From NCBI GenBank assembly GCA_002709565.1, contig PAPY01000026.1, forward strand, positions 65,222-100,000: DNA of 34,779 bases. Reading direction: 5' to 3'. The translations under genes and the position numbers were made by a program. The notes under the pieces are model-generated. The model was not told the origin of the DNA. It worked only from the letters and a program-made list of their open reading frames with translations, and did no database searches. Numbering within the stretch: the first letter of the stretch is position 1; the number at the start of each line of letters is the position of its first letter. Below are positions 8,545 to 17,524 of this stretch, one piece after another. The DNA is from Legionellales bacterium (GTDB taxonomy: Bacteria > Pseudomonadota > Gammaproteobacteria > UBA1113).

Positions 8545-10809
8545 ATGAGCAAAAAGAAACGTCAACATGATCCCCACCTCGCCCGCGAAGCCGAGAAGTA
8601 TGAACATCCCATTCCTAGCCGTGAATTCATCATTGAGTGGCTGACGGAATTAGGCCGTCCTGCTACCTTCGAAGAAATCGCGGATCAGTTTGAATTAGCC
8701 CTTGAACATGAAGAAGAGGCGTTAAACCGTCGCTTGCGGGCCATGATCCGAGACGGCCAAGTCTTTCGTAATCGCCGCGGCGGTTTTTGTTTAATCACCA
8801 AAATGGACTTGGTTCGCGGCCGGGTGATGGGCCATAAAGATGGCTTTGGCTTCTTGGTGCTGGACAATGGCGGCAGCGATTTGTTTTTATCCACCAAACA
8901 AATGCGGCGTGTGTTGCATGGCGATCACGTGCTAGCGCGTCGTACTGGCTTTGATTATCGGGGTAAACCCGAAGCGGTTATTGTCGAGGTGTTGGAGCAC
9001 CGTAACCAATTTGTCGTTGGCCGGTTGGTGAATGATTCGGGTTTATTCTTCGTGGTGCCTGATAATACCCGTATTAGCCAAGATATTTTGATCCCCCCCG
9101 AGGACATTAATGGCGCCACCGAAGGGCAAATCGTCACCGCTGAAGTGTTATCCCAACCCAGTCGCCGTGCCAGCCCGGTGGGCAAAATCGTGGAAGTGCT
9201 AGGAGACCATATGGATCCCGGCATGGAAATTGATATTGCCGTGCGCTCCCATGCCTTGCCTCATCAATGGCCGGAAGAGGTCAAAGAGGAAATGACCGCC
9301 TTTGGCAAAACGGTCGCGGAGGCCGATAAAGCCGGTCGTAAGGATTTGCGGGATTTGCCGTTTGTGACTATTGATGGTGAAGATGCCAAAGACTTTGATG
9401 ACGCGGTGTATTGCGAGACATTAGACAATGGCGATTGGCGTTTGTATGTGGCTATTGCCGATGTCTCTCATTATGTGAAACCAGACAGTGCCTTGGATGC
9501 TGAAGGCTATAATCGCGGTAACTCGGTGTATTTTCCCAGCCAAGTGATCCCCATGTTGCCCTATGGCTTATCCAATGGCTTATGCTCCTTAAAACCCAAT
9601 GTGGACAGACTCTGCATGGTGTGTGAGGCAACCTTGACGTCTACGGGTGAAGTGCGAGACTTTCAGTTTTATTCAGCGGTGATGCATTCCCATGCGCGAC
9701 TCACTTATAACAAAGTCGCCGCCATGTTGATGCATGGGGATAAAGAGCTTCGCCAACAATACAAAACCTTAGTGCCAGACCTTGAGAATTTGTACCGTTT
9801 GTACCAATGTCTGAAAAAACGCCGTGTCGCAAGGGGTGCAATTGATTTTGAAATTCCTGAAACCCAAATTCTGTTTGATAACAACAAAAAAATTCGCAAA
9901 ATTATCGCCCGGGAACGTAATGAAGCCCACCGTTTGATTGAAGAATGCATGCTACTTGCTAACGTCTGTACGGCGAAGTTTTTGTTAAAACACAAAATGC
10001 CGGGACTGTTTCGTATTCATGCCAGCCCCGATGAAAAGAAAATCAATGAACTCCATGAATTCTTGGCAGATTTAGGTTTAACCTTGAAGGGTGGCACAAC
10101 CCCTGAGCCGAAACATTATGTGCGCCTGCTCAAACAAATCACTGAGCGGCCTGATTATACTGTGATTCAAACCGTATTGCTGCGCTCCATGTCCCAAGCG
10201 GTGTATCACCATGAGAATATCGGTCACTTTGGTTTGGCGTACGATGCTTATATGCATTTTACTTCACCCATTCGTCGTTATCCGGATCTCTTAGTCCATC
10301 GTGCGATTAAACATATCCTCGCCGGGGGCAAGCCAAAGGATTTCCCTTACAGTGATAGTCAAATGAGTGATTTGGGCCAGCATTGCTCCATGACTGAGCG
10401 TCGCGCTGATGATGCTAGTCGTGATGTGATTGATTGGCTAAAATGCGAATTCATGTTGGACAAAGTAGGCGAAGCGTATAGCGGTAAAATCACAGGGGTG
10501 ACGGATTTTGGTTTATTTATTTCTCTCGATGATATTTATGTTGAAGGTTTGTTGCATATAACCGAACTCAGCAACGACTATTACCATTTTGAGAAGTCCC
10601 GCCATCAATTAGAAGGGGAGCTCTCCGGCAATGTGTATCGCTTAGGGGATGAGTTAACCATCAAGGTGGCCAGAGTTGATTTAGATCAACGCAAAATTGA
10701 CTTTGTGTTAGCGGAGAAATTACCGCCCCGGGCAAAACCTGCGAAGAAGAAAAAAACCAAAGATAAAGTCAAAAAATCAAAACCGAAAAGCAAACAGCGC
10801 AAATCATAA
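8545..10809 (+). CDS. rnr: Ribonuclease R
   Basis: A processive 3'-5' exoribonuclease that degrades structured RNA and acts in trans-translation and rRNA quality control. 754 residues: N-terminal helix-turn-helix-like region (about 25-85), cold-shock domains (about 90-225), RNB catalytic domain with DGEDAKDFDD (277-286) supplying the metal-binding Asp residues, an S1 domain near the end (YSGKITGVTDFGLFISL) and a Lys-rich tail (KKKTKDKVKKSKPKSK) typical of RNase R rather than RNase II. It starts 73 bases after the tRNA and ends 11 bases before rlmB, forming the usual rnr-rlmB operon. Confidence 0.98.
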   Translation: MSKKKRQHDPHLAREAEKYEHPIPSREFIIEWLTELGRPATFEEIADQFELALEHEEEALNRRLRAMIRDGQVFRNRRGGFCLITKMDLVRGRVMGHKDGFGFLVLDNGGSDLFLSTKQMRRVLHGDHVLARRTGFDYRGKPEAVIVEVLEHRNQFVVGRLVNDSGLFFVVPDNTRISQDILIPPEDINGATEGQIVTAEVLSQPSRRASPVGKIVEVLGDHMDPGMEIDIAVRSHALPHQWPEEVKEEMTAFGKTVAEADKAGRKDLRDLPFVTIDGEDAKDFDDAVYCETLDNGDWRLYVAIADVSHYVKPDSALDAEGYNRGNSVYFPSQVIPMLPYGLSNGLCSLKPNVDRLCMVCEATLTSTGEVRDFQFYSAVMHSHARLTYNKVAAMLMHGDKELRQQYKTLVPDLENLYRLYQCLKKRRVARGAIDFEIPETQILFDNNKKIRKIIARERNEAHRLIEECMLLANVCTAKFLLKHKMPGLFRIHASPDEKKINELHEFLADLGLTLKGGTTPEPKHYVRLLKQITERPDYTVIQTVLLRSMSQAVYHHENIGHFGLAYDAYMHFTSPIRRYPDLLVHRAIKHILAGGKPKDFPYSDSQMSDLGQHCSMTERRADDASRDVIDWLKCEFMLDKVGEAYSGKITGVTDFGLFISLDDIYVEGLLHITELSNDYYHFEKSRHQLEGELSGNVYRLGDELTIKVARVDLDQRKIDFVLAEKLPPRAKPAKKKKTKDKVKKSKPKSKQRKS

Positions 10810-10820
10810 GAGAACACACT

Positions 10821-11561
10821 ATGGCCAATGACAGGATTTATGGGATCCACGCGGTAACTGCACTACTAGAACGCACACCAGAACGGGTTGTTCGGGTTAT
10901 CGTGCAAAAGGGTCGGCAAGACAAAAAGATGCATGCCATTGAGGCGCTGTGCGCCAAACATCAAATTGCTGTCGAGCAATGGGGCAAAGAACAATTGCAA
11001 AAGCGTTTTGCTGAGGCGACTCACCAAGGAGTAGTCGCTGAAGTGTCGCAACATTCGAGTCCGAACTACAGTGAGAATGATCTCGAGGGTTTAGTCGAAG
11101 ACGCGTCCCAGCCATTGTTGTTGGTCTTGGATGGTATTCAAGATCCCCATAACCTCGGCGCCTGTTTGCGCAGTGCCGATGCTGCGGGAGTGACTGCTGT
11201 CATTGTCCCTAAAGACAATGCCGCGAGTATTACCGCCACCGTGCGCAAAGTCGCCTGTGGGGCCGCAGAAACCGTGCCGTTCATTACTGTAACTAATTTA
11301 GCCCGTACTCTACGTTGGCTGAAAGACCAGGGGGTGTGGATTTATGGTTTAGCCGGCGAGACCGAGACGAGCCTTTATCAAACTGATCTCAACGGTCCCA
11401 TTGCCTTGGCCCTAGGTGCTGAAGGCAAAGGCTTGCGGCGTTTGACCCGCGAGCTCTGTGATGGCCTGGTTAAGATCCCCATGGATGGCACCGTGGAGAG
11501 CTTGAATGTTTCCGTCGCAACCGGCATTAGCTTATTTGAAGCTAAGCGCCAGCGGGGCTAG
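10821..11561 (+). CDS. rlmB: 23S rRNA (guanosine-2'-O-)-methyltransferase RlmB
   Basis: Methylates the 2'-OH of G2251 (E. coli numbering) in the ribosomal P-site loop. 246 residues: an N-terminal substrate-binding domain (MANDRIYGIHAVTALLE) and the SpoU/SPOUT knot domain with motif 1 LDGIQDPHNLGACLRSADAAG, motif 2 LALGAEGKGLRRLTRELCD and motif 3 IPMDGTVESLNVSVATGI. All three motifs are intact. It is cotranscribed with rnr. Its stop shares the bases CTAG with the convergent ATPase gene. Confidence 0.98.
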   Translation: MANDRIYGIHAVTALLERTPERVVRVIVQKGRQDKKMHAIEALCAKHQIAVEQWGKEQLQKRFAEATHQGVVAEVSQHSSPNYSENDLEGLVEDASQPLLLVLDGIQDPHNLGACLRSADAAGVTAVIVPKDNAASITATVRKVACGAAETVPFITVTNLARTLRWLKDQGVWIYGLAGETETSLYQTDLNGPIALALGAEGKGLRRLTRELCDGLVKIPMDGTVESLNVSVATGISLFEAKRQRG

Positions 11562-12709
11562 TCATCACCCATCATCATCTCGGTCAAGTTTTTTAGGCCA
11601 TCTTCGATAGGCAATGCGGTAATATTATCGTAATATTCCGGCATGTCGCCACCGTAAAAACAATACAATTTTGCCATTGGATAGTCTTCGCTAAATTGAC
11701 GTAATCCTCGTAAATCTTTGCCACTCAAGCGGCGTTTGCGTTTTACTTCAATGGCAATTAGGCCTTTTTGACCATACAGAATAAAATCTATTTCGACGCC
11801 ATTTTTGGTGCGCCAGTAATACAGTGAATAGCCTAATTGATAATAATCATTAAAAGCACGTATATGCTGAAGCACGAGGGTTTCTAGAGCATGGCCGTCA
11901 ATAGCTTCCGTCGAGTCGAGCGGGCCTATGGGACGAATAGCGCGGTAAACACCGACATCAAATAAATAAAACTTCGGTTGTGACACTAATTGGCGTTGCG
12001 CATGCTTGGTAAACACCGGTAACTTAAATCCAAGCAGTAAATCAATCGTAATATCAAAAAAGTTTGCGACAACTTTACGGTTAATGCCTGACTCTCTGCC
12101 AATTTCTGAATAATTTAATATCTCACCTTGAGAGAAGCTCGCCACTTCAAGAAAACGGGCAAATTCACCAACATCTCTCAAAATACCTTCTTGTAGAATT
12201 TCTTCCTGCAGGTAAGTGCTAACGTAGGTTTTTAAGTATTGTTCAGGATCATCGATGGAATAAACTTCGGGCAACATGCCGAATTGTAAAGCCTTATTGA
12301 GTCTGAAATCATTTTCAAGCTCAGTGCAAGTGAGAGGATGCATGGTGTGTTGCCGTGCTCTGCCTGCTAGTAAGTTCGCTGATTGCTGTTTTAGTTTACG
12401 TGCGCTTGAGCCGGTCAGTAAGAATTTATAGCCTTTGGCTTCAATGAGTCGGTGAGCTTCGTCTAATAGCGCTGGGATCTTTTGTACTTCATCGATGACA
12501 ACCCAGTGCGTAAAGTCAGGGGGGATCCGCTGCTCTATCCGTGAAGGGTTTGCTAATAGCGTGGTGTAGGTTTCGTTTTTTAATAGATTGAAGACAATGG
12601 CATTATTAAGATTCTGGTTGATCCAGAAGGTTTTGCCCGTACCCCGAGGGCCGAAGAGTAAAGCACTGGCTTTTGGTTCTAAAGATAAATTGAGCAGTCT
12701 AGGGTACAT
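11558..12709 (-). CDS. AAA_14 ATPase with C-terminal DUF4143 nuclease-like domain
   Basis: 383 residues. Walker A GPRGTGKT (20-27), Walker B VVIDE (70-74) and sensor LLTGSSARKLK (98-108) define the AAA_14 group. The C-terminal half is DUF4143, with a PD-(D/E)xK-like core: E276, E306-I-D308, and E321-V-K323 (GVEIDF...AIEVK). These proteins are common, patchily distributed and usually called ATP-binding proteins of unknown role; a mobile or DNA-transaction role is inferred for relatives. GGAG sits 6 bases before the ATG. The gene ends convergently on rlmB with a 4-base overlap. Its upstream region holds four TTGGCA dyads at 12748-12883. Confidence 0.92.
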   Translation of the reverse strand: MYPRLLNLSLEPKASALLFGPRGTGKTFWINQNLNNAIVFNLLKNETYTTLLANPSRIEQRIPPDFTHWVVIDEVQKIPALLDEAHRLIEAKGYKFLLTGSSARKLKQQSANLLAGRARQHTMHPLTCTELENDFRLNKALQFGMLPEVYSIDDPEQYLKTYVSTYLQEEILQEGILRDVGEFARFLEVASFSQGEILNYSEIGRESGINRKVVANFFDITIDLLLGFKLPVFTKHAQRQLVSQPKFYLFDVGVYRAIRPIGPLDSTEAIDGHALETLVLQHIRAFNDYYQLGYSLYYWRTKNGVEIDFILYGQKGLIAIEVKRKRRLSGKDLRGLRQFSEDYPMAKLYCFYGGDMPEYYDNITALPIEDGLKNLTEMMMGDD

Positions 12710-12747
12710 GGGGTGCTCCAGGCATTTTGTTCATGATAAGCTGCAAA

Positions 12748-12895
12748 TTTGGCACTATTTATGCCAAAAATCAAGGGAAATTGGCATTAATGGTGCCAAA
12801 AAAAGCTATTTTAGAGGTTTTTTCAGGAAATCTGGCACTGCTTTTGCCAATTTTCCAGGAAGTTTGGCATTTAGACGGCCAGATTTCCTGAAAAA
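12748..12895. repeat. Array of four TTTGGCA-N7-TGCCAAA dyads plus an 18-bp inverted repeat
   Basis: Dyads at 12748-12768, 12781-12799, 12833-12849 and (degenerate right half) 12863-12883, all with a 7-base spacer; centres are about 32, 51 and 32 bases apart. A perfect 18-bp inverted repeat containing TTTTTCAGGAAATCTGGC (12819-12836 against 12878-12895) encloses dyad 3 and most of dyad 4. The array begins 39 bases upstream of the AAA_14 gene start. It looks like an operator array or an element recognised by a DNA-binding protein. Confidence 0.85.
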
Positions 12896-12949
12896 TCTGT
12901 GAAATGATGCTTTATGGCGTATTTCAAGGATATCTGCTTATTATTTGCC

Positions 12950-13051
12950 CTATGTGCCATAGCGTGACAAAAATAGCATATGTATGCAAAAAGTGTGTAT
13001 GTATACTAAAATTGCATACATACTATTTTTTTGATACGCTATGGCACATAG
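12950..13051. repeat. Long imperfect inverted repeat with inner GTATGCA dyad
   Basis: Outer arms CTATGTGCCATAGCGT (12950-12965) and its exact complement (13036-13051). The similarity continues inward through CAAAAATAG and TATGTATGCA with a 2-base gap, giving arms of about 40 bp. The loop region contains GTATGTATAC. It ends 22 bases before the GTG start of the ATPase gene at 13074, so it overlaps the likely promoter or leader. Together with the TTGGCA array it fills the 364-base divergent gap. Confidence 0.85.
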
Positions 13052-13073
13052 ATATTGATACGCGAGGTGCACT

Positions 13074-14309
13074 GTGGATTGGGCTTTTTTTGGTTATAAA
13101 CATTATCCTTTTTCCGTTAATCCAATTACGATGAAGACTTTGGAGCTATTTACGGGTCACGATGAAGAAGTTCAACTTTGCCAAAACGTGCTGCATGATA
13201 ATAATGTACGACTTGTTGTAGAGGGGGCAAGGGGGGTTGGTACAACGTCATTTGCTAATTATTTGAAATTTCGAGCCCAAGAAAAAAAGCTATATTTAGC
13301 TCCGCGAGTTGAAGTCAGCGTTGAGGCTAACTGGAACCTCGAAAGTTTATTGACAGCTGTTATTTCCAATATTGTGCGTGAAATGGAAGCTATCGATGGG
13401 AAAATTATCAAACACAAAGCTTTTAAGGAAGCGAAAGCTTTGTCAGGCCGATTATCTGAAGCCTATAATAGTTTTGGCATATCTGCTTTTTCTATGGGGG
13501 GAAGTTATGGCAAGTCTGCAACTGTTAGTCAGCCAAGTTTTATCCCCTCAACAACCCTGGGACATCATTTGCGAGATTTAGGTGAACTTGCAGTTACTCA
13601 AGGCTACAAGAATGGCATACTGATCCAGCTCAATAATTTGGACTTAAATGTTATTCATTCACACGAGCATTTAGCCTACTTATTTAATGCTGCTAGGGAT
13701 TTTTTTCAAATTGAAAATGTTTCATGGCTGCTTGTCGGCGATATAGGTCTCACGTCATTTATTGCAACGAAGGTTGATAGATTAGATGATATCATTAGTG
13801 AGCGTGTGTTTATTAGTCCGCTTAGCAAAGATGACTACCATAAACTAATTGCCAAGCGCTTAGCGTATTACCGTATCGATAAAAAGAGCAAGTTTCCGTT
13901 AGGTGAAGATGTTTTTGATTTTCTGTATGATATTACTGAGGGACGGTTGCGATATATATTTGCGCTAGTATATTCTATGCTTAATCGTTTGCAGATTGGA
14001 AAGTTAGTTCAAAATGTTTCATTTGATCTGGCAAGAGACACGGTGAGTAATTTAGTAAGAGAACGCTTAGCAAAATTCTCTCTCACAAAAGCGGAATTAG
14101 ATATTATTCAAATATTGGGTGACCTTGGCCAAGCTAATGTCGCTGAAATTTCCGAAACATCCGAAAAAAATAGAACCTATATTTCTAAGCTGCTGAGTGG
14201 TTTATTACAAAAGAAATGTGTGAATGTTACGAAAGATGGCAATCAACGCATCTACCAATTGGAATTAGATGCGAAGATTGCCTATTTGGTTGATGCCTAT
14301 AACACCTAA
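13074..14309 (+). CDS. P-loop ATPase with atypical Walker A and C-terminal winged helix
   Basis: 411 residues starting at GTG (13074), with GAGG 7 bases upstream. The N-terminal pattern F-G-Y-K-H-Y-P-F...G-H-D-E-E resembles Orc1/ExeA-like and STAND-type ATPases. The P-loop is GARGVGTTS (51-59), where Thr57 stands where Lys is expected. A Walker-B-like strand GILIQLNNLD and a sensor-like WLLVGDIGLTSF follow. Residues about 335-400 form a winged helix (LTKAELDIIQILGDLGQANVAEIS..RTYISKLLSGLLQKKCVNV), so DNA binding is likely. Base composition is AT-richer than rlmB or ettA, suggesting transfer. Its stop overlaps the convergent gene by CTAA. Function unknown. Confidence 0.85.
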   Translation: MDWAFFGYKHYPFSVNPITMKTLELFTGHDEEVQLCQNVLHDNNVRLVVEGARGVGTTSFANYLKFRAQEKKLYLAPRVEVSVEANWNLESLLTAVISNIVREMEAIDGKIIKHKAFKEAKALSGRLSEAYNSFGISAFSMGGSYGKSATVSQPSFIPSTTLGHHLRDLGELAVTQGYKNGILIQLNNLDLNVIHSHEHLAYLFNAARDFFQIENVSWLLVGDIGLTSFIATKVDRLDDIISERVFISPLSKDDYHKLIAKRLAYYRIDKKSKFPLGEDVFDFLYDITEGRLRYIFALVYSMLNRLQIGKLVQNVSFDLARDTVSNLVRERLAKFSLTKAELDIIQILGDLGQANVAEISETSEKNRTYISKLLSGLLQKKCVNVTKDGNQRIYQLELDAKIAYLVDAYNT

Positions 14310-15640
14310 GGATGCAAGCTTGGCTTGGGGCCATCGCCCTTTAAGGCTTTTAGGAGCTCGGCTTTGTCTTCGTCGCCCAGGCGTCTAGCAACGGCATCAA
14401 CGTAAGTGGTATTCTCTTGTTCTGGATTAATTGGGAATTCCGGTTGCGGTTGCATGGGTAGATGAGACAGACGATGCTTGTCAGTGTTTTCAACACCATA
14501 ACCCAAACGCAGTTTAAGACCATCAGAAAGTTTTTCGATTTTTTTGGTTAAGCGGGTATTTTCTCGATTAATACTTTCCTGTCGGGCTTCGATCTCACGG
14601 GTGAGATCTTCTTTTTTGCTGAGCAGGCTATCTTGGCGCTCACTGATGTTCATGATGTCCTGTTTGAGTTGTTCTTTTTTCTGTAGCGCTTGGTCGACTG
14701 CGGCGTTTTTCTTTTTGTTCCAATCTGCTTGCATCCAGGCTGCAGAGGTACCAAAAGCGATGGCGCCTGCTGCCACTAAACCTAGGCCGATAGGTCCAAG
14801 GGCAATAGCGGTAAAAGCGGCCCCTGCGGCAAGGGCGGATAACTTAATAACAACTAATGCAGTGACAAAGCTGAATAATGAATATTTGAATGCTTTGCCT
14901 TTGATCGCTTTGGCTTTGCGTTTGGCAAGTTCAATAGAGCTAGTTCTGGTAGGGAGCGGTTTGTCGACAAAATAATTTTTTTCGGTGGATTTTACCGTTA
15001 AATCATAGTCGCTTTTATCGGCGAGGCCGAAGTCCTTTAAGACTTTTGCAATCTTAGTGGCAACACTCGGTCCTTCAGCAAAATCATTCTTGTAACGATT
15101 CAAAAAGCCGTCCAAGTGGGGTTTAAGATTTTGGTATAACTTACTGAGATAAGTCGTTGAGGCTTCGGTCTTTTGCTGATTATCATAATAGTCTAGGGCG
15201 TTTACGTTGGCTTGTTGGTCTTTGATAAGTATTGGTAATACGTTATTCAGGCGTTCTAATTCCGCAAGTTTGCGGTCAAGACTGGCTGCTTGTGCGGCTA
15301 ATCGCTCACATTCATCTTTATCGGTATTGAGGTGTTTGAGTAGGTTGTCTTTCTTTTGTTGGAGCTCTTTAATGTGATCTTGTAGTTGGTCAATTTGCGC
15401 TTCGCGCAGAGAGGCATTTTTGATATTGTTGCGGACCACAGCACTTGCGAGGAGTAAGCCACCGCCGCCAACGATGACTGCCACAGCAATAGGGCCCAGG
15501 GCAACAGTAACTCCAAGAGTTGCTAAGGCACCGAGAATAGTGCCGCCAATGAGTTGAATTGCATTAGCGCCAGCAATCAGAGTACTGATAAAGATCGCAA
15601 TATTGGTTATGGTGGGATATTTCTTAAAAAATTCAAACAT
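14306..15640 (-). CDS. Internally duplicated membrane/coiled-coil protein, unknown
   Basis: 444 residues from ATG at 15640, chosen over an upstream TTG because TGAGGTTA lies just before it. The protein has two similar halves. Each carries a glycine-rich hydrophobic hairpin (about 12-70 with VALGPIAVAVIVGGGG; about 255-305 with IALGPIGLGLVAAGAIA), followed by a long coiled coil (about 72-135 and 310-375). A polar Pro-rich tail (about 385-444) follows. The glycine-zipper hairpins could insert in a membrane. It is convergent with the winged-helix ATPase and overlaps its stop. I recognise no family; effector, toxin or membrane-remodelling roles are only possibilities. Confidence 0.8.
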   Translation of the reverse strand: MFEFFKKYPTITNIAIFISTLIAGANAIQLIGGTILGALATLGVTVALGPIAVAVIVGGGGLLLASAVVRNNIKNASLREAQIDQLQDHIKELQQKKDNLLKHLNTDKDECERLAAQAASLDRKLAELERLNNVLPILIKDQQANVNALDYYDNQQKTEASTTYLSKLYQNLKPHLDGFLNRYKNDFAEGPSVATKIAKVLKDFGLADKSDYDLTVKSTEKNYFVDKPLPTRTSSIELAKRKAKAIKGKAFKYSLFSFVTALVVIKLSALAAGAAFTAIALGPIGLGLVAAGAIAFGTSAAWMQADWNKKKNAAVDQALQKKEQLKQDIMNISERQDSLLSKKEDLTREIEARQESINRENTRLTKKIEKLSDGLKLRLGYGVENTDKHRLSHLPMQPQPEFPINPEQENTTYVDAVARRLGDEDKAELLKALKGDGPKPSLHP

Positions 15641-15710
15641 TTGGTTTAACCTCAATTTATGGCTGTCCCAGCTCATTAATAATAATGTCCAGATGTGCAA
15701 TATTGTACCA

Positions 15711-15738
15711 TAAAAATAGGCCTAAACGGCCTATTTTC
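15711..15738 (-). terminator. Rho-independent terminator after ettA
   Basis: A perfect 8-bp stem AATAGGCC/GGCCTATT (15715-15722, 15728-15735) with a 5-base loop. On the minus strand it runs into TTTTTAT, ending ettA transcription. A TACAAT -10-like box for the next gene follows shortly on the minus strand. Confidence 0.8.
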
Positions 15739-15780
15739 AAGGTTTGGAGGGTAAATGTTGTGTAAACGTTGTCTTAAGAA

Positions 15781-17457
15781 TTACGCTTCTTCAAGTTTTT
15801 TGTACTTAATTCGGTGAGGATTTAAGGCATCATCGCCCAGTCGTTTCACCCGGTCGGCTTCATAGTCCGTATAGTTACCTGGGAACCAAGTCACTTGACT
15901 ATCGCCTTCAAACGCTAAGATATGGGTGGCAATTCTGTCTAAGAACCAACGGTCATGGGAAATCACCACCGCACAGCCAGGGAAGGTCAACAAGCCTTCT
16001 TCTAAGGCCCGCAAGGTTTCCACATCTAAATCATTGGTGGGCTCATCAAGCAATAAGACATTGCCACCGCTTTTGAGCATCTTGGCTAAGTGGACGCGGT
16101 TACGTTCACCACCGGATAAGTCTTTGATATATTTTTGTTGATCTTGGCCTTTGAAGTTAAAGCGGCCCACATAGGCGCGGGAAGACGTTTCGTAGTTACC
16201 GATGGTGATCATGTCCAAGCCATCAGAGAGTTCTTCCCAGACGGTTTTGTCACCGTTCAGTGAATCACGGGATTGATCCACATAGGCGAGTTTCACCGTA
16301 TCCCCTAAGCGTATCGTGCCACTGTCGGGTTGCTCAAGACCAGTGAGCATTTTAAACAGTGTACTTTTACCGGCGCCATTCGGACCAATAACACCGACGA
16401 TACCGCCTTTGGGTAAGTTAAAGCTTAAATTGTCAATCAATAATCGGTCGCCGAAGCTCTTACGCACATCCGTGGCTTCAATGACTAAGTCACCTAAGCG
16501 TTCACCAGGGGGAATATATATTTCGAGGGTTTCGTTACGTTTTTGGAATTCTTTTGAGCTTAGTTCTTCAAATTGATTAAGACGGGCTTTGCTCTTGGCA
16601 TGACGGCCTTTGGTATTGCTACGTACCCATTCAAGTTCTTTCTTGATGGCTTTTTGGCGGGCGCTTTCTTGTTTTTCTTCGACCTTCAAGCGTGCTTCTT
16701 TTTGGTCCAGCCAAGCCGAGTAATTACCTTCATAAGGGATCCCGTGACCACGGTCGAGCTCTAAGATCCAGCCTGCGACATTATCCAAGAAATACCTATC
16801 ATGGGTAACCGCAACCACGGTGCCTTTGTAATCATGCAAAAAGCGCTCGAGCCAGGCCACGCTCTCAGCATCCAAGTGGTTAGTGGGCTCATCGAGCAAT
16901 AACATGTCGGGATTTGACAACAGAAGTTTACACAGTGCGACACGGCGTTTTTCGCCACCGGAGAGGTTTTCAATCTTGGCATCCCAAGGTGGCAGCCGCA
17001 GTGCTTCGGCGGCAATTTCTAGTTTACGTTCAATTTCCCAGCCACCGGCAGCATCGATAGCATTTTGTAAATTGCCTTGTTCTTCAAGCAATTTATTCAT
17101 TTCGTCATCGCTCATGGGTTCAGCGAATTTCATGCTGATTTCATTGAAACGGTCGAGCATATCTTTGAGTTCACCCAAACCGTCTTCCACATTGCCGCGG
17201 ACGTCTTTATTGGGATCTAACTGAGGTTCCTGAGGCAAGTAACCGATGTTGATGCCTGGTTGTGGTCGTGCTTCACCGTCGATCTCTTTGTCGATGCCGG
17301 CCATGATTCGCAGCAGTGTAGATTTACCCGCGCCATTTAGGCCTAATACACCGATCTTAGCACCGGGATAAAACGACAAATAGATATCCCGTAGGATTTT
17401 GCGTCCAGGGGGAACGATTTTAGTCACGCCATTCATTGTATAGATATACTGCGGCAT
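15781..17457 (-). CDS. ettA: Energy-dependent translational throttle protein EttA (ABC-F)
   Basis: An ABC-F ATPase that binds the ribosomal E site and gates the first peptide bond according to ATP/ADP ratio. 558 residues with two ABC domains. Walker A is GLNGAGKST in the first and GPNGAGKST in the second. Signatures LSGGEKRR and LSGGERNR and Walker [12 protein letters not shown] and [11 protein letters not shown] are all intact. The inter-domain linker region is rich in Lys/Arg/Glu. No membrane segment is present, as expected. GAGAGGTG lies 8 bases before the ATG. It has its own terminator. Confidence 0.98.
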   Translation of the reverse strand: MPQYIYTMNGVTKIVPPGRKILRDIYLSFYPGAKIGVLGLNGAGKSTLLRIMAGIDKEIDGEARPQPGINIGYLPQEPQLDPNKDVRGNVEDGLGELKDMLDRFNEISMKFAEPMSDDEMNKLLEEQGNLQNAIDAAGGWEIERKLEIAAEALRLPPWDAKIENLSGGEKRRVALCKLLLSNPDMLLLDEPTNHLDAESVAWLERFLHDYKGTVVAVTHDRYFLDNVAGWILELDRGHGIPYEGNYSAWLDQKEARLKVEEKQESARQKAIKKELEWVRSNTKGRHAKSKARLNQFEELSSKEFQKRNETLEIYIPPGERLGDLVIEATDVRKSFGDRLLIDNLSFNLPKGGIVGVIGPNGAGKSTLFKMLTGLEQPDSGTIRLGDTVKLAYVDQSRDSLNGDKTVWEELSDGLDMITIGNYETSSRAYVGRFNFKGQDQQKYIKDLSGGERNRVHLAKMLKSGGNVLLLDEPTNDLDVETLRALEEGLLTFPGCAVVISHDRWFLDRIATHILAFEGDSQVTWFPGNYTDYEADRVKRLGDDALNPHRIKYKKLEEA

Positions 17458-17524
17458 TCGGTTTCACCTCTCAATTAAAATTTGCCCAGAGGCTACCGAA
17501 AAATCGCCCAAAAAGCAATCGAAA

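Noticed and set aside
12748..13051. CRISPR array
   Set aside because: Repeats are short inverted dyads with unequal spacing and no uniform spacers; no cas gene is nearby.
12904..13134. Open frame of 76 codons between the two ATPase genes
   Set aside because: It runs through the long inverted repeat and into the next gene in another frame, and has no ribosome site.
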